Shown here: piece by piece, positions 1 through 13,400 of the stretch
Numbering within the stretch: position 1 is the stretch's first letter
How the letters are laid out: every line of letters starts with the position of its first letter
Source: Phoronis australis
Taxonomy: Eukaryota > Phoronida > Phoronidae
DNA: 64,000 bases
Direction: 5' to 3'
Assembly (NCBI GenBank): GCA_002633005.1
Contig: NMRA01000019.1
Span: 155,346-219,345, forward strand
Translations under genes and position numbers: made by a program
The notes under the pieces: generated by a model
Database searches by the model: none
The model's input: only the letters and a program-made list of their open reading frames with translations
What the model was told of the DNA's origin: nothing

Positions 1-1147
1 TTAACCAATCTGTTTAACAATAAAACTTCTTCAGCTAGGTATATATCCGTCTTCTTGGAAACATGGAATTATGGTCCCTATACATAAAAAACTCCCAAAC
101 TGAAATTTCAAATTATCGCCCAATAACTTTACGTCACATCCTATCCAAAATCTTCGTGAAGATCATTGCTCAAATTATTTTTCATTTCTCAAACAAAACA
201 ACTTGATCTATCATCGTCAATTTGGGTTTTTGCGTGGACATGAGATTCATTCACATTTTGAGAAAGGCGAGAGTGTCAGGTCCATTTTTCTAGATATAGC
301 TCCTGCTTTCGACTTTGTCCCTCACGACCTTCTACTTCACAAACTTCGATCCTATGGCATTACTGGGAATCTTTTAAACATGATCACCTCACATCTCTCC
401 TTTCGTACATACAGTGTTCGTGTCGACAGCGTATTTTCGACTTTATCCCCTCCTGTATTTGTAAACGCAGGTGTACCGCAGGGTAGCGTATTGGGTCCTC
501 TTCTCTTCTTGGTTTATATTAATGACCTTCCTGATAACCTGTCATGTAGCACATACCTTTATGCCGATGACACGGCGCTTTTTTACCCCTTCGTAGTGAT
601 TTGAGATCCTCCACCCCAATTCCTCTGTCGTTCAGTCAGGCATTCAGAAGGTCTACAGTTATGATGTGCATCAACAACTGGAATTCTCTTCCAGTCTCTG
701 TTAAGGAAAGCAACTCTTTTACGAGTATAAAAATAATTTTAGAACTTTTTTCATAATTTTGATAACTCAACACCATTGAATCAATTCTCCCTTCCCTGCG
801 ATAACGAAACAGCATTGTACAGATCAAGATGTGGTCTTTTCCTCTACTCCAACAAGTTTAGGCACAACTTTAGTAATGTCTCTCCAAACTGTAAATGTGG
901 TGACCATCACTCTTATCCTCATGTTTTATTCAAAAGTCCCCTCATCAAATACCTGAGAGACTCACTCTTTCGTACACTCAATGAAAACCAATCAATTGTA
1001 AAAGCTCTCAATTCTTGTAATAAAATTCCTACTAAAGTCACATTATTATTGAATGGTAGTCCTAACCTTGACCTTGTTCTAAGTGAATTCCTCCTAAGCA
1101 ACGTTAGCAAATTTTTATGTGCCGTTTATAAATATTGTTGCTTCTGA
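1..1147 (+). mobile_element. Decayed non-LTR retrotransposon (CR1/Jockey-like reverse transcriptase), 5'-truncated
   Basis: The translation shows reverse transcriptase signatures: SWKHGI..PIHKK, an F.DI..AFD..PH block (the first catalytic Asp region), [20 protein letters not shown], and YADD at about 560-570, the catalytic core of non-LTR RTs. Upstream of the clean stretch at 203-604 the frame is broken. After [10 protein letters not shown] it breaks again and resumes as WNSLPVSVKES and a C-terminal domain (about 776-1147) with a CKCGDHHS cysteine/histidine cluster typical of the end of such ORFs. The segment between the YADD box and the C-terminal domain is shorter than normal, so an internal deletion is likely. 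It begins before the window, and no 3' tail or target duplication was found. The family is assigned only to the CR1/L2/Jockey-type group. Confidence 0.8.
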
Positions 1148-4100
1148 TTTCCATACATGAATCTGTACATGTTTTTGTTTTTATACGTTTGTAATAGCAT
1201 ATCTAAACATTGGAATACTTATATTAGATACTACTTAAATGTATATACCTCTATACATATATTAGTTTCATTTATAAATTGTCTACAACTCAGATATAAT
1301 GCTTCGCAATTTCTGGCTTTGTCATTATTTCTTTGTATGTTCTGTGCATTCTTCAATAAAAATATATCACTTTAAAAAGTTCCCGGAACTTGTTGAGTTA
1401 TACGCAGGGCGGATGCATCCTTCTGCTGCATCTGTTGCAGATTGTCACCCACCTTTACAGTTCAACATATCATATAACTTTTGTAATTACCGATATCTGT
1501 AGCAGTTTAGTTTGTCATCATATATATGACCTTTTATCTCACCTACACGTGTTGTTACACTATAAACTAGCAACAGTATCGCTTTGCAGTTACCGCATAT
1601 AAATGTCCTCATTTTGCATTACTTATGTAGGTAAAAGTGAAACAAAAGTCTTCTGTCACTACAGTGCTGCACAGAAAACCACAGAGGGAGCCGTAAACCC
1701 TACCAGGTAATCATCCAGGGTTTGCAATAGCCTTCTAATTTTGGGAACTGCACGGCATAACACTTAACAACATGAAAGTACTTTGTCAGGCGTCTTATCA
1801 AAATATCAATCTGTTGTACCAATGCTACGAAATAGCAATCTTCTGTATTGATACTTTGATACTACAAAACTTGGACTATACTACAAAACTCGGACAACAC
1901 TACAAAAGTGCAGAAATAACAACACTGCAAACATTTTCTTTTGTAAAAACAACTTGGTGATCCAAGATTTGTACAAAGTTAATCTCTGTGTGGTGTGTCG
2001 TCCCCTTACGTGCAGATCGTGAACATTTTTTACAGTTTAAAATGTTCATTTTTCGAGTAGTCTTGCAGGACAAGTTTTGCATTCTATCACAATTTTCTCA
2101 AGGTTGTATACATGCACCGTTTATAAAACGTAGTAGGGCCTATAGTTGTACTGAGAACTGCAAAGAGCTCGGAGAAAACTTGCTTCTGCCATGTCCACGA
2201 ATTCATTGCCCCAGTTTCAATTTCACTATCAGAACTCCACATACAATACAGTTACCCTACATATTGTAAAGAATGACAAGAAAAACTTCCGTAACTATTG
2301 CTATCATAGGGATAAAAGTAATATGATAAGTTTTAGACGTTTTCAGACATCTGATATCACAGACCACAGTGATATTGTTCAATTTGATTCTCCTTATACC
2401 ATTGTCAAGATACGTATATTTGATTTACAAAGTTGTTAAGTCCATGGACTCAAGTGGCTGTTTACACAGCATGCCTTCGAAAAGCGCTGTTGAATTTGCG
2501 CCAAAACAAACTAGTTCAGCAGCTATACAATTCAAAAGCGGTCAAGAGGTAATGAAGCATAGGATAATTTCGTTAAGTACATATTTTTAAAATCAATGAT
2601 AATCACAGAACCTTTTTTGTACACTAAAATAGTGCACAGGTATACGTAATCACGTGAGTGCGTTTTTCTAAAAATCTTTTCACGGTGATTGTGGTAATTT
2701 CCACAAAACACTGAATTTTTCGCATTCCTGTTCTTTATTCTGTTAACTAGAAAACCATATCTGTTTCGTTTAAGGACTTTAAGTCCAAGAACTCCGCTTT
2801 CAAACTTGAAGACGTCAGCATTCCTTGAAATAAAAGTCTTGATTTTTGACAGCCGAGCTTTCGGGCTAAAAGACCAGTCCTTTGCAACTAATGAAATAAA
2901 AACTGAATTTGCAAGTTTCTTGTTGTGCGAAAAAATCGTATTTGTAAAAAAATCGGGAATATGCATGAGAAATCACATTTTCAGACAAAAATTACAATCA
3001 TACAATTACAAAAATCTGGGCAATGGTTTCATGCACATAAATTATGATTCTGTGGTCATTAGCAAGGATTTTAAAAACATATACATGTAGTACCGTGGTT
3101 ATTGAAGAAATTCGATAGTTGATAACAATTTAGTTTTATTACTTAAACTCTGGCGAGACAATAAACAAAGTTCAGTGTGAATGAAATCGAAATTTGCCCA
3201 GTTATTGGTTAGGAAAATTATATATCACATTCACGAAGTTTAAGGTGACAACTTATTTGCTTTCAGCCCTGTTGGAGATAACACAAGTAAGTGTGAAGGT
3301 GACCTTGAGGTAACGCCATTATTGCTCCGTGCACATGCGCAGTTTTGCTCATTCTATTGAAATTCAGTCTTTTAATTTACATTTCTCATACTGTTATACC
3401 AAAAACTATTGATTCACTTTTCGAGAAATTGCATTTGTATAATGTTTTTATAACTCTCAATAAATGTAAAGAAATAAAACCTGCCCTGTTTCACCCTTAC
3501 TTTGTTATTCAGTCAAAATACGTTTTTCAAAATAGCAATAATATTCAGATTTTATTTAGTTTGAGTGTAATTTCAAAGTCTGCAACTTACATGTAGGTCA
3601 AATGTGCTTGTGGACAAGCACTTGTATGGGAACGTAACGGTAGTAATAATGACGATCGGATGACGGTGAACTAATAAAAATAAATTATTTGTGCAACCTC
3701 ACCACCAATAAAATGCCACGATTGAATCTTTGCAGAAAAGGGTAATTATGAACCGGTCTACTCAACCACACAAAGTAAGTCTTAAATTGTTCCTTATCAA
3801 GGAAGAAAATGATCTTAATTTCCCAAATTGCGCAAAGGAAATGGCACGTTGCGAGTAGAAATGCCATGAATTTTGACAGAGTTGTTGGTTTTCCCTAATG
3901 GCTTTATGTCTACCGACTTCTTGATGGCAAGGAATTTGACAAACAAGTTTCTGTCAAGCAGACGATACCATTCTTCTTGTTTCAGACGGATTTGCCTTAT
4001 GCTGCGCCCCCGAGTCACCTTTTTAGTTTATGATATATTCCATGATACTTATGAATATCCCTAGAAGCATACGGTTTCCGGTGTATCCGTGGGCGCATGT

Positions 4101-4329
4101 CAGGACTTTTTTATCAAGTAATTTTCAACATGGAAAAGAAATAAAGTACACGCATACCTGTTTTATGATTTCGATGTGCCCCTTTAACGTCTTCATTTAA
4201 CAGTTTAGGCAGTTAAATGTGAACTGTACAAGTTATACTCTTTCACAACACAGAAAAACAACACCACGCAATAGGTCTACCGTCAAGAACTTAACTGTAA
4301 GTTAATTTCTGTAACATGTTTCATTACAG
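1148..4329. other. Non-coding stretch upstream of the membrane-protein exons
   Basis: This is AT-rich DNA following the retroelement, with no recognisable gene. One open stretch at about 2208-2411 could be an ectodomain exon of the gene whose transmembrane exon starts at 4330; it is listed separately with low confidence. Nothing else here has coding character that I can defend. Confidence 0.4.
2208..2411 (+). CDS. Possible extracellular-domain exon of the membrane protein at 4330-5178
   Basis: This is an open stretch after a CCCCAG acceptor-like site, ending at ATAC|gtatat. It ends in phase 1, which matches the CC|ATC start of the transmembrane exon at 4330. It encodes about 68 residues with alternating hydrophobic positions (YNTVTLHIVKN, then SDIVQFDSPYTIVKI), an N-linked glycosylation sequon (NST) and one Cys, compatible with a beta-rich ectodomain. 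I do not recognise the fold. The acceptor tract is weak, and intervening exons are possible. The call rests only on phase agreement and residue pattern. Confidence 0.22.
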
Positions 4330-4411
4330 CCATCGTCATCGCCGGAAGTGTCAGTGCATCAGCTGGGGTCCTCATAGTTCTTTCTGTTGTAATCGCATGC
4401 GTCATCTACAG
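4330..4411 (+). CDS. Transmembrane exon of an unidentified type I membrane protein
   Basis: This 82-nt exon lies between TTTCATTACAG and gtaatt. In the only long open frame (entry phase 1, exit AG|) it encodes IVIAGSVSASAGVLIVLSVV followed by IACVIY, a 26-residue hydrophobic segment with small residues, i.e. one membrane-spanning helix. The exit phase matches the next exon at 5064 exactly and creates the Arg that starts a basic stop-transfer stretch (RRKR). The upstream ectodomain exons are not identified and may lie left of the window. Confidence 0.6.
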
Positions 4412-5063
4412 GTAATTACAACCATGGCTCTGACGTAACTTCTGCCAAAAACCTTTTTTGATTGTGGGCACATGCCGTTAAAAATCACCCCCATCTCGTC
4501 CCTCGTTTTAATTACTATGTTTAAATTAAAAACAATTGAGAGGGCCATGACTCTGTCGTTATTCACTCGGTGCCCACTTTTTTAGCCGCCGAAGCAGGCA
4601 TTTTGGTAACAAAGAATTAGAACGCGGCAAGCTAGAAGCTCACTGAGCATGGACTGACAAAAATGACTTCACTACATTGTGCCTGCTAGTTTCCTACTGC
4701 CTGGTCAAGCTGCCCCGCCCACGACACAGTAGCATCATCAGAAGCTCAGTTCATTTTGATCTCATATTGGAACCTTTGTGCCCCGTAGTAAAAATTTCCA
4801 GGCAAGCAGAATGCTACGTCATATGTCGTCGATTTTGGCAAGGCACGTGTTTAATCGAGGCAACGATTGGCTAAATGGATTCTCTGCGTTTTTAGGTCGG
4901 TAACCCCATAGCACAAAAACCTTTTTTCGCCATGGCAATGTGTAGCAAAACCAGCCACCAGTTTGAGTGAAATTCCCACTTCAGGTTAGGATGGCTAATC
5001 ACCTGGGGTGTATCTGAGATCTCCAGTTACTATTCAAAGTTTCAACTTGTGTTTTTTCGTTAG

Positions 5064-5178
5064 GCGAAAGCGGCAACAAATTTCAGAAGAAAATGAAACT
5101 GAACTTACAGACAACCCTGTCTATGAAGGAGGCAAAACTCAGTTCAGTCAACAATATGAGGAAGACATGTACTACTAA
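5064..5178 (+). CDS. Cytoplasmic-tail and stop exon of the same membrane protein
   Basis: After the CGTTAG acceptor the frame completes AG|G (Arg) and reads RKRQQISEENETELTDNPVY, then an acidic, Gln-rich end EEDMYY and a TAA stop at 5176-5178. The tail is 37 residues, starts with positive charge next to the helix (positive-inside rule) and contains NPVY, an NPxY motif of the type bound by PTB-domain or endocytic adaptors, plus further tyrosines. Those are established motif roles; use in this protein is inferred. The protein family is unknown. The probable 3' UTR runs to the poly(A) signal at 5733-5738. Confidence 0.6.
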
Positions 5179-5725
5179 CGTACGTATCAAGTCCCTAACA
5201 CAGACATATACACAGCTGAACAAGTCCGCTAATCGTGAAAATACAACAGGTCATCTGACACTCTCTTATAAAGCACTACCAACGCCAAGGAAGACAGTCG
5301 ACGGATCTGAAACACTCTTCTTACTTTCACTTGTGAAGGAGACAGGCTACGGTGNTTCTCCCAGATTCCATTTGGCAGTTCGGGGTGCGAATGTCAGGCG
5401 GGCAAAATCCTGGCTAATACTCTGCCCTTCCCCCCCAACTCAAAAATCACAGAAGTCCTATCTTTTGATAGTCCTTCATGCAGAAGTAAACATTTTAAAA
5501 CAATTCCTAAACACACTTTTGGAGAACAGTGCATAAAGCATAGTACTTAAAAGTTACATGCGACTCCTATCGTCCATTTCTGAGATCCCATGTTCCCAAG
5601 TTGGCCAAAACATTTTTAGGTTCCTACCAAACATTAACCAGCATGCAAACATTTGACATACTCTACTACTTGCCCCTGAGAACGAAAGGAGATGTAAGGA
5701 AACGAGGTATAAATTAAAAAAGTCT

Positions 5726-5739
5726 TTTTATTAATAAAA
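5726..5739. terminator. Palindromic poly(A) signal between convergent genes
   Basis: TTTTATTAATAAAA is a perfect 14-nt palindrome containing AATAAA on the plus strand (5733-5738) and AATAAA on the minus strand (complement of 5727-5732). The plus-strand membrane-protein gene stops 550 bp upstream, and the minus-strand PUF60 gene stops at 7337. One site could therefore serve both genes and their transcripts would overlap slightly. PUF60 also has a nearer candidate signal at about 6092-6097, so shared use is an inference. Confidence 0.45.
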
Positions 5740-5908
5740 TATTCCACATGGTATAATGGTACTCAATGCACTCAATCATGTCCAACATTGTATCATATTG
5801 TCCTTATTCAAAACTGCCTCATAACTCATACCTTTACACACCTCTTAGTAAACTGTTGATGCATCCTATCACTACGCTAGCCTATTTTCAGTACTATTTA
5901 AGGGCCTG

Positions 5909-6160
5909 GGGCCTGTTCCAAGAAACTGACTAATAAGTTCCTTCTTGACTTAAGTTTAACATTTGTCTTAACTTCCAAACTTTGAAACTTCCACATTCGG
6001 TAAGTAAGTCAAAATTAAGACAAAACTTATGTCAAACACTTAAGTCAAACTCAAGATCTCTTTCTTCGATTTGTTTTGAGACAAATTTAATTTTTATTTT
6101 AAAATCTAATAAAATTTGAGATTTGTCTTAGCCAAGTCAGTTTTGTTGGAACGGGACCCT
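5909..6160. repeat. Short inverted-repeat (MITE-like) element
   Basis: The ends read GGGCCTGTTCCAAGAAACTG on the left and, reverse-complemented, AGGGTCCCGTTCCAACAAAA on the right, giving imperfect inverted ends of about 25 bp around an AT-rich interior rich in AAGTCAA/TTGTCTTA words. No coding capacity and no clear target duplication. It lies in the probable PUF60 3' UTR. Confidence 0.5.
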
Positions 6161-7336
6161 GAAACCGTAAATAAGGAAGTGATATGAAGTACACATTCCT
6201 TTCAAAGAAACTGAAAGGACATGAAGTGAAACTGGCATGTTATTTGATAACAAGACAAGAAAGAGCAATACTTGTATTACCTGAAGCAGAATATATTATC
6301 TGTGCTAAACAATGAATGTAACATGGTATCCAACACAGGAAAAAAGATGGTCCAGTGTACTGTGCGCAAAATCTATTTAAAATTGGACGAAACTGATCAA
6401 CATCCTGCATTATGTAAAGTGTTTTCTTTAAAAATCTGAAAAACTGGTATTCCAAACATTTGATTTATATTGATAATATGCGTATTGTACCCAATAACCG
6501 CTTTTACACGAGAGACAGTTGTAACGGTGTCAGTGGTCACGTCGCGACTTGCTCCACTTTAGTCACATTTACACGACATTAGATCGCAAACTGGATCAGC
6601 ATGAGTCACTTACATGAATACTGTCTGCGCATGCTTGCACAAACAATGGCAAATGTCCGAAAAACCTGGAATTCCAGTTGATCATTCGAGTACAGGCTAC
6701 TGCGCAAGCGCATTAAAAAGATGATCCATTTAGGCCCTGCCCCAGTGGTGTTTAGACGTGTAGTTGACACTGGAGCTGTTTCCTGTTAGCTGTGCTGGAT
6801 CAGCTGTCTCTCGTGTAAATGTGGCTAACGACAGTCGTATTTCGTAAAACCACAATGTTCAGTACTTGCTGCACTAGGAAGGTCGAACTGAGATAATTAA
6901 CCCTTGTTTTTACAATATTTACACAAGAGCTCAATTACTAGATTAGTAAGCACAAGGACTTACGATGTAAAAATTTTAAAATCCGTCTTAGGGAAATTCG
7001 GTCCTATGCCACTACTTTACCATGCGCCGCGCAGAATCCTGAAAATGTGCAGCAGAACCAGTTTACTCCACTGAGTAACAAGCATCAAACTGGATCCAAA
7101 ACTCCGGGACTCCTGTATGTGACTATGGCCCATAAAACAGAAATAATGATGGAAACGACAGAACACTTATTATTTAACTCACTGACAAGGTATCAGATAA
7201 CATCTTCAGCGTCTATTTATGTCTCCAACAACTTTATGAACCACATACACGCAACAGCAGACACAACACCACAGTGGCTCCCTCTTCAGGTAGATCTTTC
7301 ATGCAATTTTTTAGTTAAGTATTTGTTCAACAGCTG

Positions 7337-7446
7337 TTACCCAGACAGGTCATTTCCATCGAACATATCTTGGTCGTATTTCTCAGCAACAACTCTTCGG
7401 CCACCAAAGAACCTTCCATTCAGTGACTGGCATGCCAAATTAATCT
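7337..7446 (-). CDS. PUF60: PUF60 exon 13 (UHM end and stop)
   Basis: 110 nt after CTCTTTGCAG. Contains [20 protein letters not shown] and ends NDLSG, TAA. RFF is the UHM RxF motif that contacts tryptophan ligands. The end aligns with the human DNSDLSA terminus. Confidence 0.93.
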
Positions 7447-10400
7447 CTGCAAAGAGGATTACACTAGTGTCATTCAGGGTTAATTTAGAACACATTCTGA
7501 CGATCAGGTAGCGCCTAAATGGAAATCAAACAACACTAAAATTATTGGAAAGTTACTAACCCGATTAGAGATACTTTGACTAATCAAGCCCACCACAAAA
7601 AGATGATCTGACGTACCAACAACTTATGTGAAGCAATAGGAACTGCTAACATGGGAAAGAGAATTCTCCCTGGGACCAGTCACCAGTTCTGTGTGACCAG
7701 GGGTGCACTCAATCTCTAGCGCCAGTAACCAGGGGTGCACTCAATCTCTAGCCTCGTGTGACCAGGGATGCAATAAGTCATCAGCCAGGTGACCATGAGT
7801 GTAACCAGTCACCAGTCCTGTGATCATTAGTGCATTGCGTAAAGCTAGTTTCTTACACCTTTGGCGAGATAATGCAAAATCAGGCTAGTAAATGGGACAT
7901 TTTGCGAGACAGCTCTCAACTTTATGTCAAACACGACCAAATTGGCCAATTCTGATGTGAAAGATATGTCACTCTACTTCCCTTCCATAAGCCAAGACAT
8001 CTCGTGTATTACATGTTACCAGGATTAAGGAACGCGACCGAGACACCAGTTGGTTGCGACCAGTTACAGTGGCTTTATAAAGCTACAATACTCCTGACCC
8101 ACCTTGTTCATTGTCAAAGACAACAAATATTTTGACGACTATCTCCGCGTCCTCCTCCTCTCCCTGCCGTTCCTGGTATATGATGACTCGGTTCACGTTA
8201 CCAAAGCGAGCGCATTCCTCAGTGATCTCAGTTTCCAGCTCGTCGTCCAGGTCATCAGGACCCACCATGTTTCTCAGGACCATCACTTGACACTGGAACA
8301 GAGAGCACATCGGTTTAGAGAAGCAAGCTTGCACTAACTTCAATCAACCAAATCATGTGACTGTCGCCATACACCATGGATAGACAAAAGCCACACATGG
8401 TCATGCCAGTTTTCCTCAAACCACAAAGCAAGACTAGGCTCCTCGTTCTTCGTTAGGATTCCCAATATAAGATTAGGTAACAAGATTTTACGTATGTTAC
8501 ACTACATTAGTCTTTTAACTTTTAACACTCTAAAAAGCCAGTCAGCCAGTCATATAGAAGTAACGATTTAACTTTTAAATAACTCTTCATTCTATGTGCA
8601 AAAAGGTCAACTTACATAAACATCAAGATTATGAATCTCAAGGCGAAAGTAAGGTTGCCAGAAAATTGTCATACCAAGACATTTCAACAAGGTAATAACA
8701 CTGATGAGACAACCTCTTGCACGATTTCATTTTTGACTGTATCAGTTAACTGTGTTGCTTTAGAATTTCATGCAGTTAAGAACCCTTCCTGTAAGCTACT
8801 GTGTATACTGTGATTGGTCTGTACATGTTTACTTTTCTGCACTTGACAAAAATTTATTATTACCACCACCGTTGCCAACAATACTCTTCATACTTCTATG
8901 ATTTTTAAATGACAAAGTCAACAAAGCTGAAACCTTTTGACGAGTTAAATGTCTAATGTCACATGACCAAACTGATTTCTTATGTGTGACGCTGGCATTA
9001 CCTCTGCCTTCCTCATTAGTTTCTGCATGACCATGTGACGAGCATTCGAACCGCTGATTTTCATGTTCTCCTGCGCTGCCAATGTTTGCGTCTGTTCGTC
9101 TTCGTGCAGTTTTTTCTGGGCCTCTGTCAGAGAATTGTACGAGCCCGGTTGGCTAGTGGGGGGAGCCTGGCTTGCACCTGATGGCATTGGAATGGACTGG
9201 GATGTCATCGGAGATGCTGGAACGGAGACAGACAATTGATGTGATTCTTGGTTACAATATCTTGGGACAACTAAGCAAGTAAATATTCTGAAGCACAAAA
9301 CTGGCAGCAATTAATCACACTTACAAATATCTGAAAGAAGAATCTCACTTAACTACTGACCCTAAAACTTGCATAAGCCGGATACCTCTAGGCCGAGATT
9401 TTTACAAGTAAGGTGAAATTTGACTTACCTGAAGGGCTGAAAGCACAAACTAGAACAACCACAGCAGAACTTTATCAGACTTAAGCCAAGAGGCAACTTG
9501 TGCAAATTTTACTGTACTTTAGAGCATTCACATTTTTGCCAAGGTAAATCTACTCCTCACTGCATGCAATTAACTCACAGTTGTAGCAAGCACAGCAGCC
9601 CTTAACTTCAGTTACAAAATAGAACCCCTTACTTGAGCCAACTAAACTTGCTCAGAAGCATACTTCCAATACATTCTAAAACCGTGTTATAAAAGTAGAA
9701 CGAAAAACAAGATACCAGATGAGTAGACATTTAACTTGCTTTGAGGTCAGTTCTTTAGCTGATTTTGAGTTATGCCATACATACAAAATTTAACAAATCG
9801 AACATTTCAGCACCAGCACATCAACACATCAACACATATGACCTTAGCATATGCTCTGACACTGTTTGAACAGAGTTATGTCACACTGATGTTTAACAGA
9901 CCACACATAATTCTGCCACCTACCAGTAGACTGAAGAGGTGAACTGACCACCACGGGCTGAGCAATGCCCCCCAAGACAGGGTTGGCCATGCCTACGGGC
10001 GGAACGACAGCCCCTATGGAGAGAGGGGTGGCTAAGCCTACTGGAGGGATGACAGCCCCTAGCTGAGGAGTGACCACACCCACTGGGGGCATTGTTGCCA
10101 CTGTCACCGGAGGGGGCGGAGCTGTAACAGTGCCCGGAGACTGAAACATAGAAATGTCGTGTTTAGTCAGAAGATCATACTGACATCCAGATGAACAGCA
10201 GTACCTTTCATGACAAAAAAAGTTGACTAATGTTGAAGAAATGATTAACAGCAAAAATTGTGAATGAAAAAAAAAATTGATTGACAATAATTAAAATTAC
10301 GCAGAAAAGGCCTAGTCTCAAATTTTACAGATGTTTTGCCAAGTGCTTTTGGGAACCATACTCATTTTCAGATTTTGTTTTAGAATCGGTGAATCTGATT

Positions 10401-13400
10401 ATATAAGCTTCTGAGGTCGAATGCTAAAATTACCACTTGAGAATTTTTTTATGCAAGAGATAAACTACTCCAGACCCAAGTGCTGATTATAAACAAGCCA
10501 ATAAAAGGCATTTAGCCCAACCTGCGACCATTGCTAACCAACTCAAACAGACACTGCGGGCAATAGTAATAGTCACTTGGAGGGGTCCGGTATTTTAAGA
10601 ACCAGATGTCTCCACCAGCCAACTAACTGGTCCACAAAATCCAGAACACCCGTAAGTAACTATTGCCATGGGCAACCGTGTTTAGCAACAAATTGCTATT
10701 GGTTACTACACCAATACACAGCACTTCATGATTCAATTGTTCTTCACAAAGTGACCATGACACAAAGTCCTGTGCCATACAAACAGTAGGGCAACAATAA
10801 CAAGTCGGTAACTTACCGCTCCCAACTGTTGGGCTGCCTGAGGTGCAACTGCCTCCAAGGCAGTAATCTTGGCGGTGACGGCCGCTGCGGCCACGGCCGC
10901 TGCTGTTGGCATGCTGGCAGGACCAACAGGAGCTGCAGTGATGTCTGGAGGGGTGATGGCCTAGGAGAGAACATAACGATAACATGCCAATACCAAGCAG
11001 TTATGTGCCACAAAATAAAGAATTTAATGTCTTTTCATAAATAAGGTATAAGCATGGAGTAATCAGATAAAACCACCCGGAATTCTTCCTCATATCAGCT
11101 GGGATGAAGCTGAGTTCATTGTCTGAGTAGTCGCCCTCATGACCGGAAATGAAGGATAATTAAAAAAAGTTAGCAAGGTGGCTAAGCAATTCTGTAATTA
11201 ACCTATCGCCAGGATTTTGAGTGACTGCTTAACTGACCAATCAGAATGCAGCATTCTTGACACACCTTCGTTTCCAAGCCGCCATTTTACCAGACAAAAA
11301 ACACACTGCCGAGTAAAACTTTTTGTTTGTCAACATTTCAAAAGAGGGTGATACGTCAATTGCAATGTTGATGCCCAAGTAGCTATTCTCAGTCATTTAT
11401 ACAGAATTAGCCGTTATGAAAGGGAAATGGTATTTTGTCTGGTTACCCTTGCTTGTACTGTTTATTGCAAAATATGTGGCAATAAATGAAAAATGTAGGT
11501 CATCATATCATGAAGAGCAACTCATTACTCAATACTGTTGTCTTGGCTCAGTTTACAGCTCTTACTTAATCTTCCAAGAAAAAAGGTGGAAACCATGTTG
11601 TCATTGTAAACAGCAGAGTGACATCAGGCAGATGGGAAACACAAAACTCTTTTCATTAAGTCAGAGAAACTGTCCACGGTCGATGTTAATCCTGTCTGTA
11701 GACACCTGCACTTAGCAGCAAACCTGACCAGTTCAACACCTACCTTTCCTACCCGTAAGTGTTGACCACCAAGATCAAACAAATTCATAGAGGAGACGGC
11801 ATCTTGGGCTGCCTGTGGGGTTGAGTACTCGATGAAGCCGTATCCCCTAGAAGTAACAGCGCCGCACAGGATTATGATGAATTGTTGTGACTAGATGACC
11901 ATAAACTAAACAAGATAACATTAACAGATCAACTATAAATGAGTAAATAAATCTTCACCGATTACACAGACTAACTGTATTACAGTGACAAGAGTTTGAC
12001 TGAATTGTGAGGAAAGGGTGCGAAACATAATAAGGGTGATAAAGAAATAAATGTGTTATCACAAGGACAAACTGATGAGATAGGGCTGCAAACTGAACAC
12101 TTTACTAATATTCACAATGACAATAATTTATAGTGGCACGAAAGACTTACTTGTGTTTGCCTGGTTTTGTGGGGTCTGCTACAAGACTGCAATTAAGTAT
12201 TTTTCCAAAGGCTTCGAAAACACTGCAAGAGACAAAATGGAACCAATTAACACGGTGTCATCCAGTCAAGCCGGGGCTTCCTCAGTTCTGATACTAAATT
12301 GTACAAGAAGATCTTAACAATCATACAACACCCATGTTCCGATGACAGCTCATGACAGACAGAAAAGACATTGATGAAGTATCCCGTCGAACAATCACAC
12401 TTTAAAGCCCGTCTTGGGAACAACTTCCACCAAGTGGTCAGCAATGCCCGCAAGTTTTTACAGAGTAACACAATTGTTAGAGAGCTCCGTAGAAACAAAT
12501 ATAACAGCTAACCTCTGTATGTCATTATCGCAGAGGTCTGTGTGTACCGAGGCTACGTAGATTCTGTTGTATGATTTGGCTTCCTCAGCCAGCTGTTCTA
12601 TGATTGGCTGAGCCTGGGGCATGTTGCTGGGCCGCCCAACCTAACAAAATATGAAAGACAACAACAGTTACACAGTAACTACATGGGGAGGAGTGGCTAT
12701 ACAAAGTTTGAAGACTCACTTTTGTAGGAGTCAAATTACACCAGCACCTGTGAACAGTAAACTACACCAGGCCTCGTGACCAACAAAACTAGGACCAGGA
12801 ATTTTTTTTCAACAAATCTAGGACCAGAAAACTTTACTCAAGAGTCTACTCCTAAACAGATTAGCCTCGTTGTAAGAATTTCGAAAGTTTATTTAAAGTG
12901 TGCTACGGAATTAATTAACTCTTGAATTCAGCCATGCCTAAAGTCTGGTGGTCATAGCCCCCACTTCTGGTCAACTAAGACTTATATTTCTTGTTTAATA
13001 AAATAAACAATACATTAATAGAAGCACGTTCTTAGTTTGTACGAGACAACCAATAGGAAGAGCACTTATGATTAAAAGTGAATAAGTACGAACAAGGCAG
13101 AAATAAAAAGTCAACCAAAATAGATAAACAACAGTGAGAATCAGGCAGTCAAGGACTATAAAGCCAGGACAAAAAACCAGGATGAGGAAGTGAGGACTTC
13201 CCTTAAAAATTCAAAACTCAATGACAATTGCAGTCTTCGTTTTCATACAACTTCCACAATGGTTTCCCAGAAGCGGTATGATATTGAGCAGGCTTTGGTT
13301 ATCCCCCTTGAAGTACCTTGATGTTACGTCCACCAATCATGACCCCGTTCATCTGTTCCAGCGCTAACTGGGCCGCCTCTGGCAGCTCGTACTCAATAAA

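Noticed and set aside
1665-1706. 42-nt exon-like segment between CACTACAG and gtaatc
   Set aside because: Its only open frame ends in phase 2, which does not fit the transmembrane exon at 4330, and no bridging exon was found.
11416-11715. Open frame with a hydrophobic N-terminus inside a PUF60 intron
   Set aside because: It lies within an intron, has no splice support and no recognised domain.
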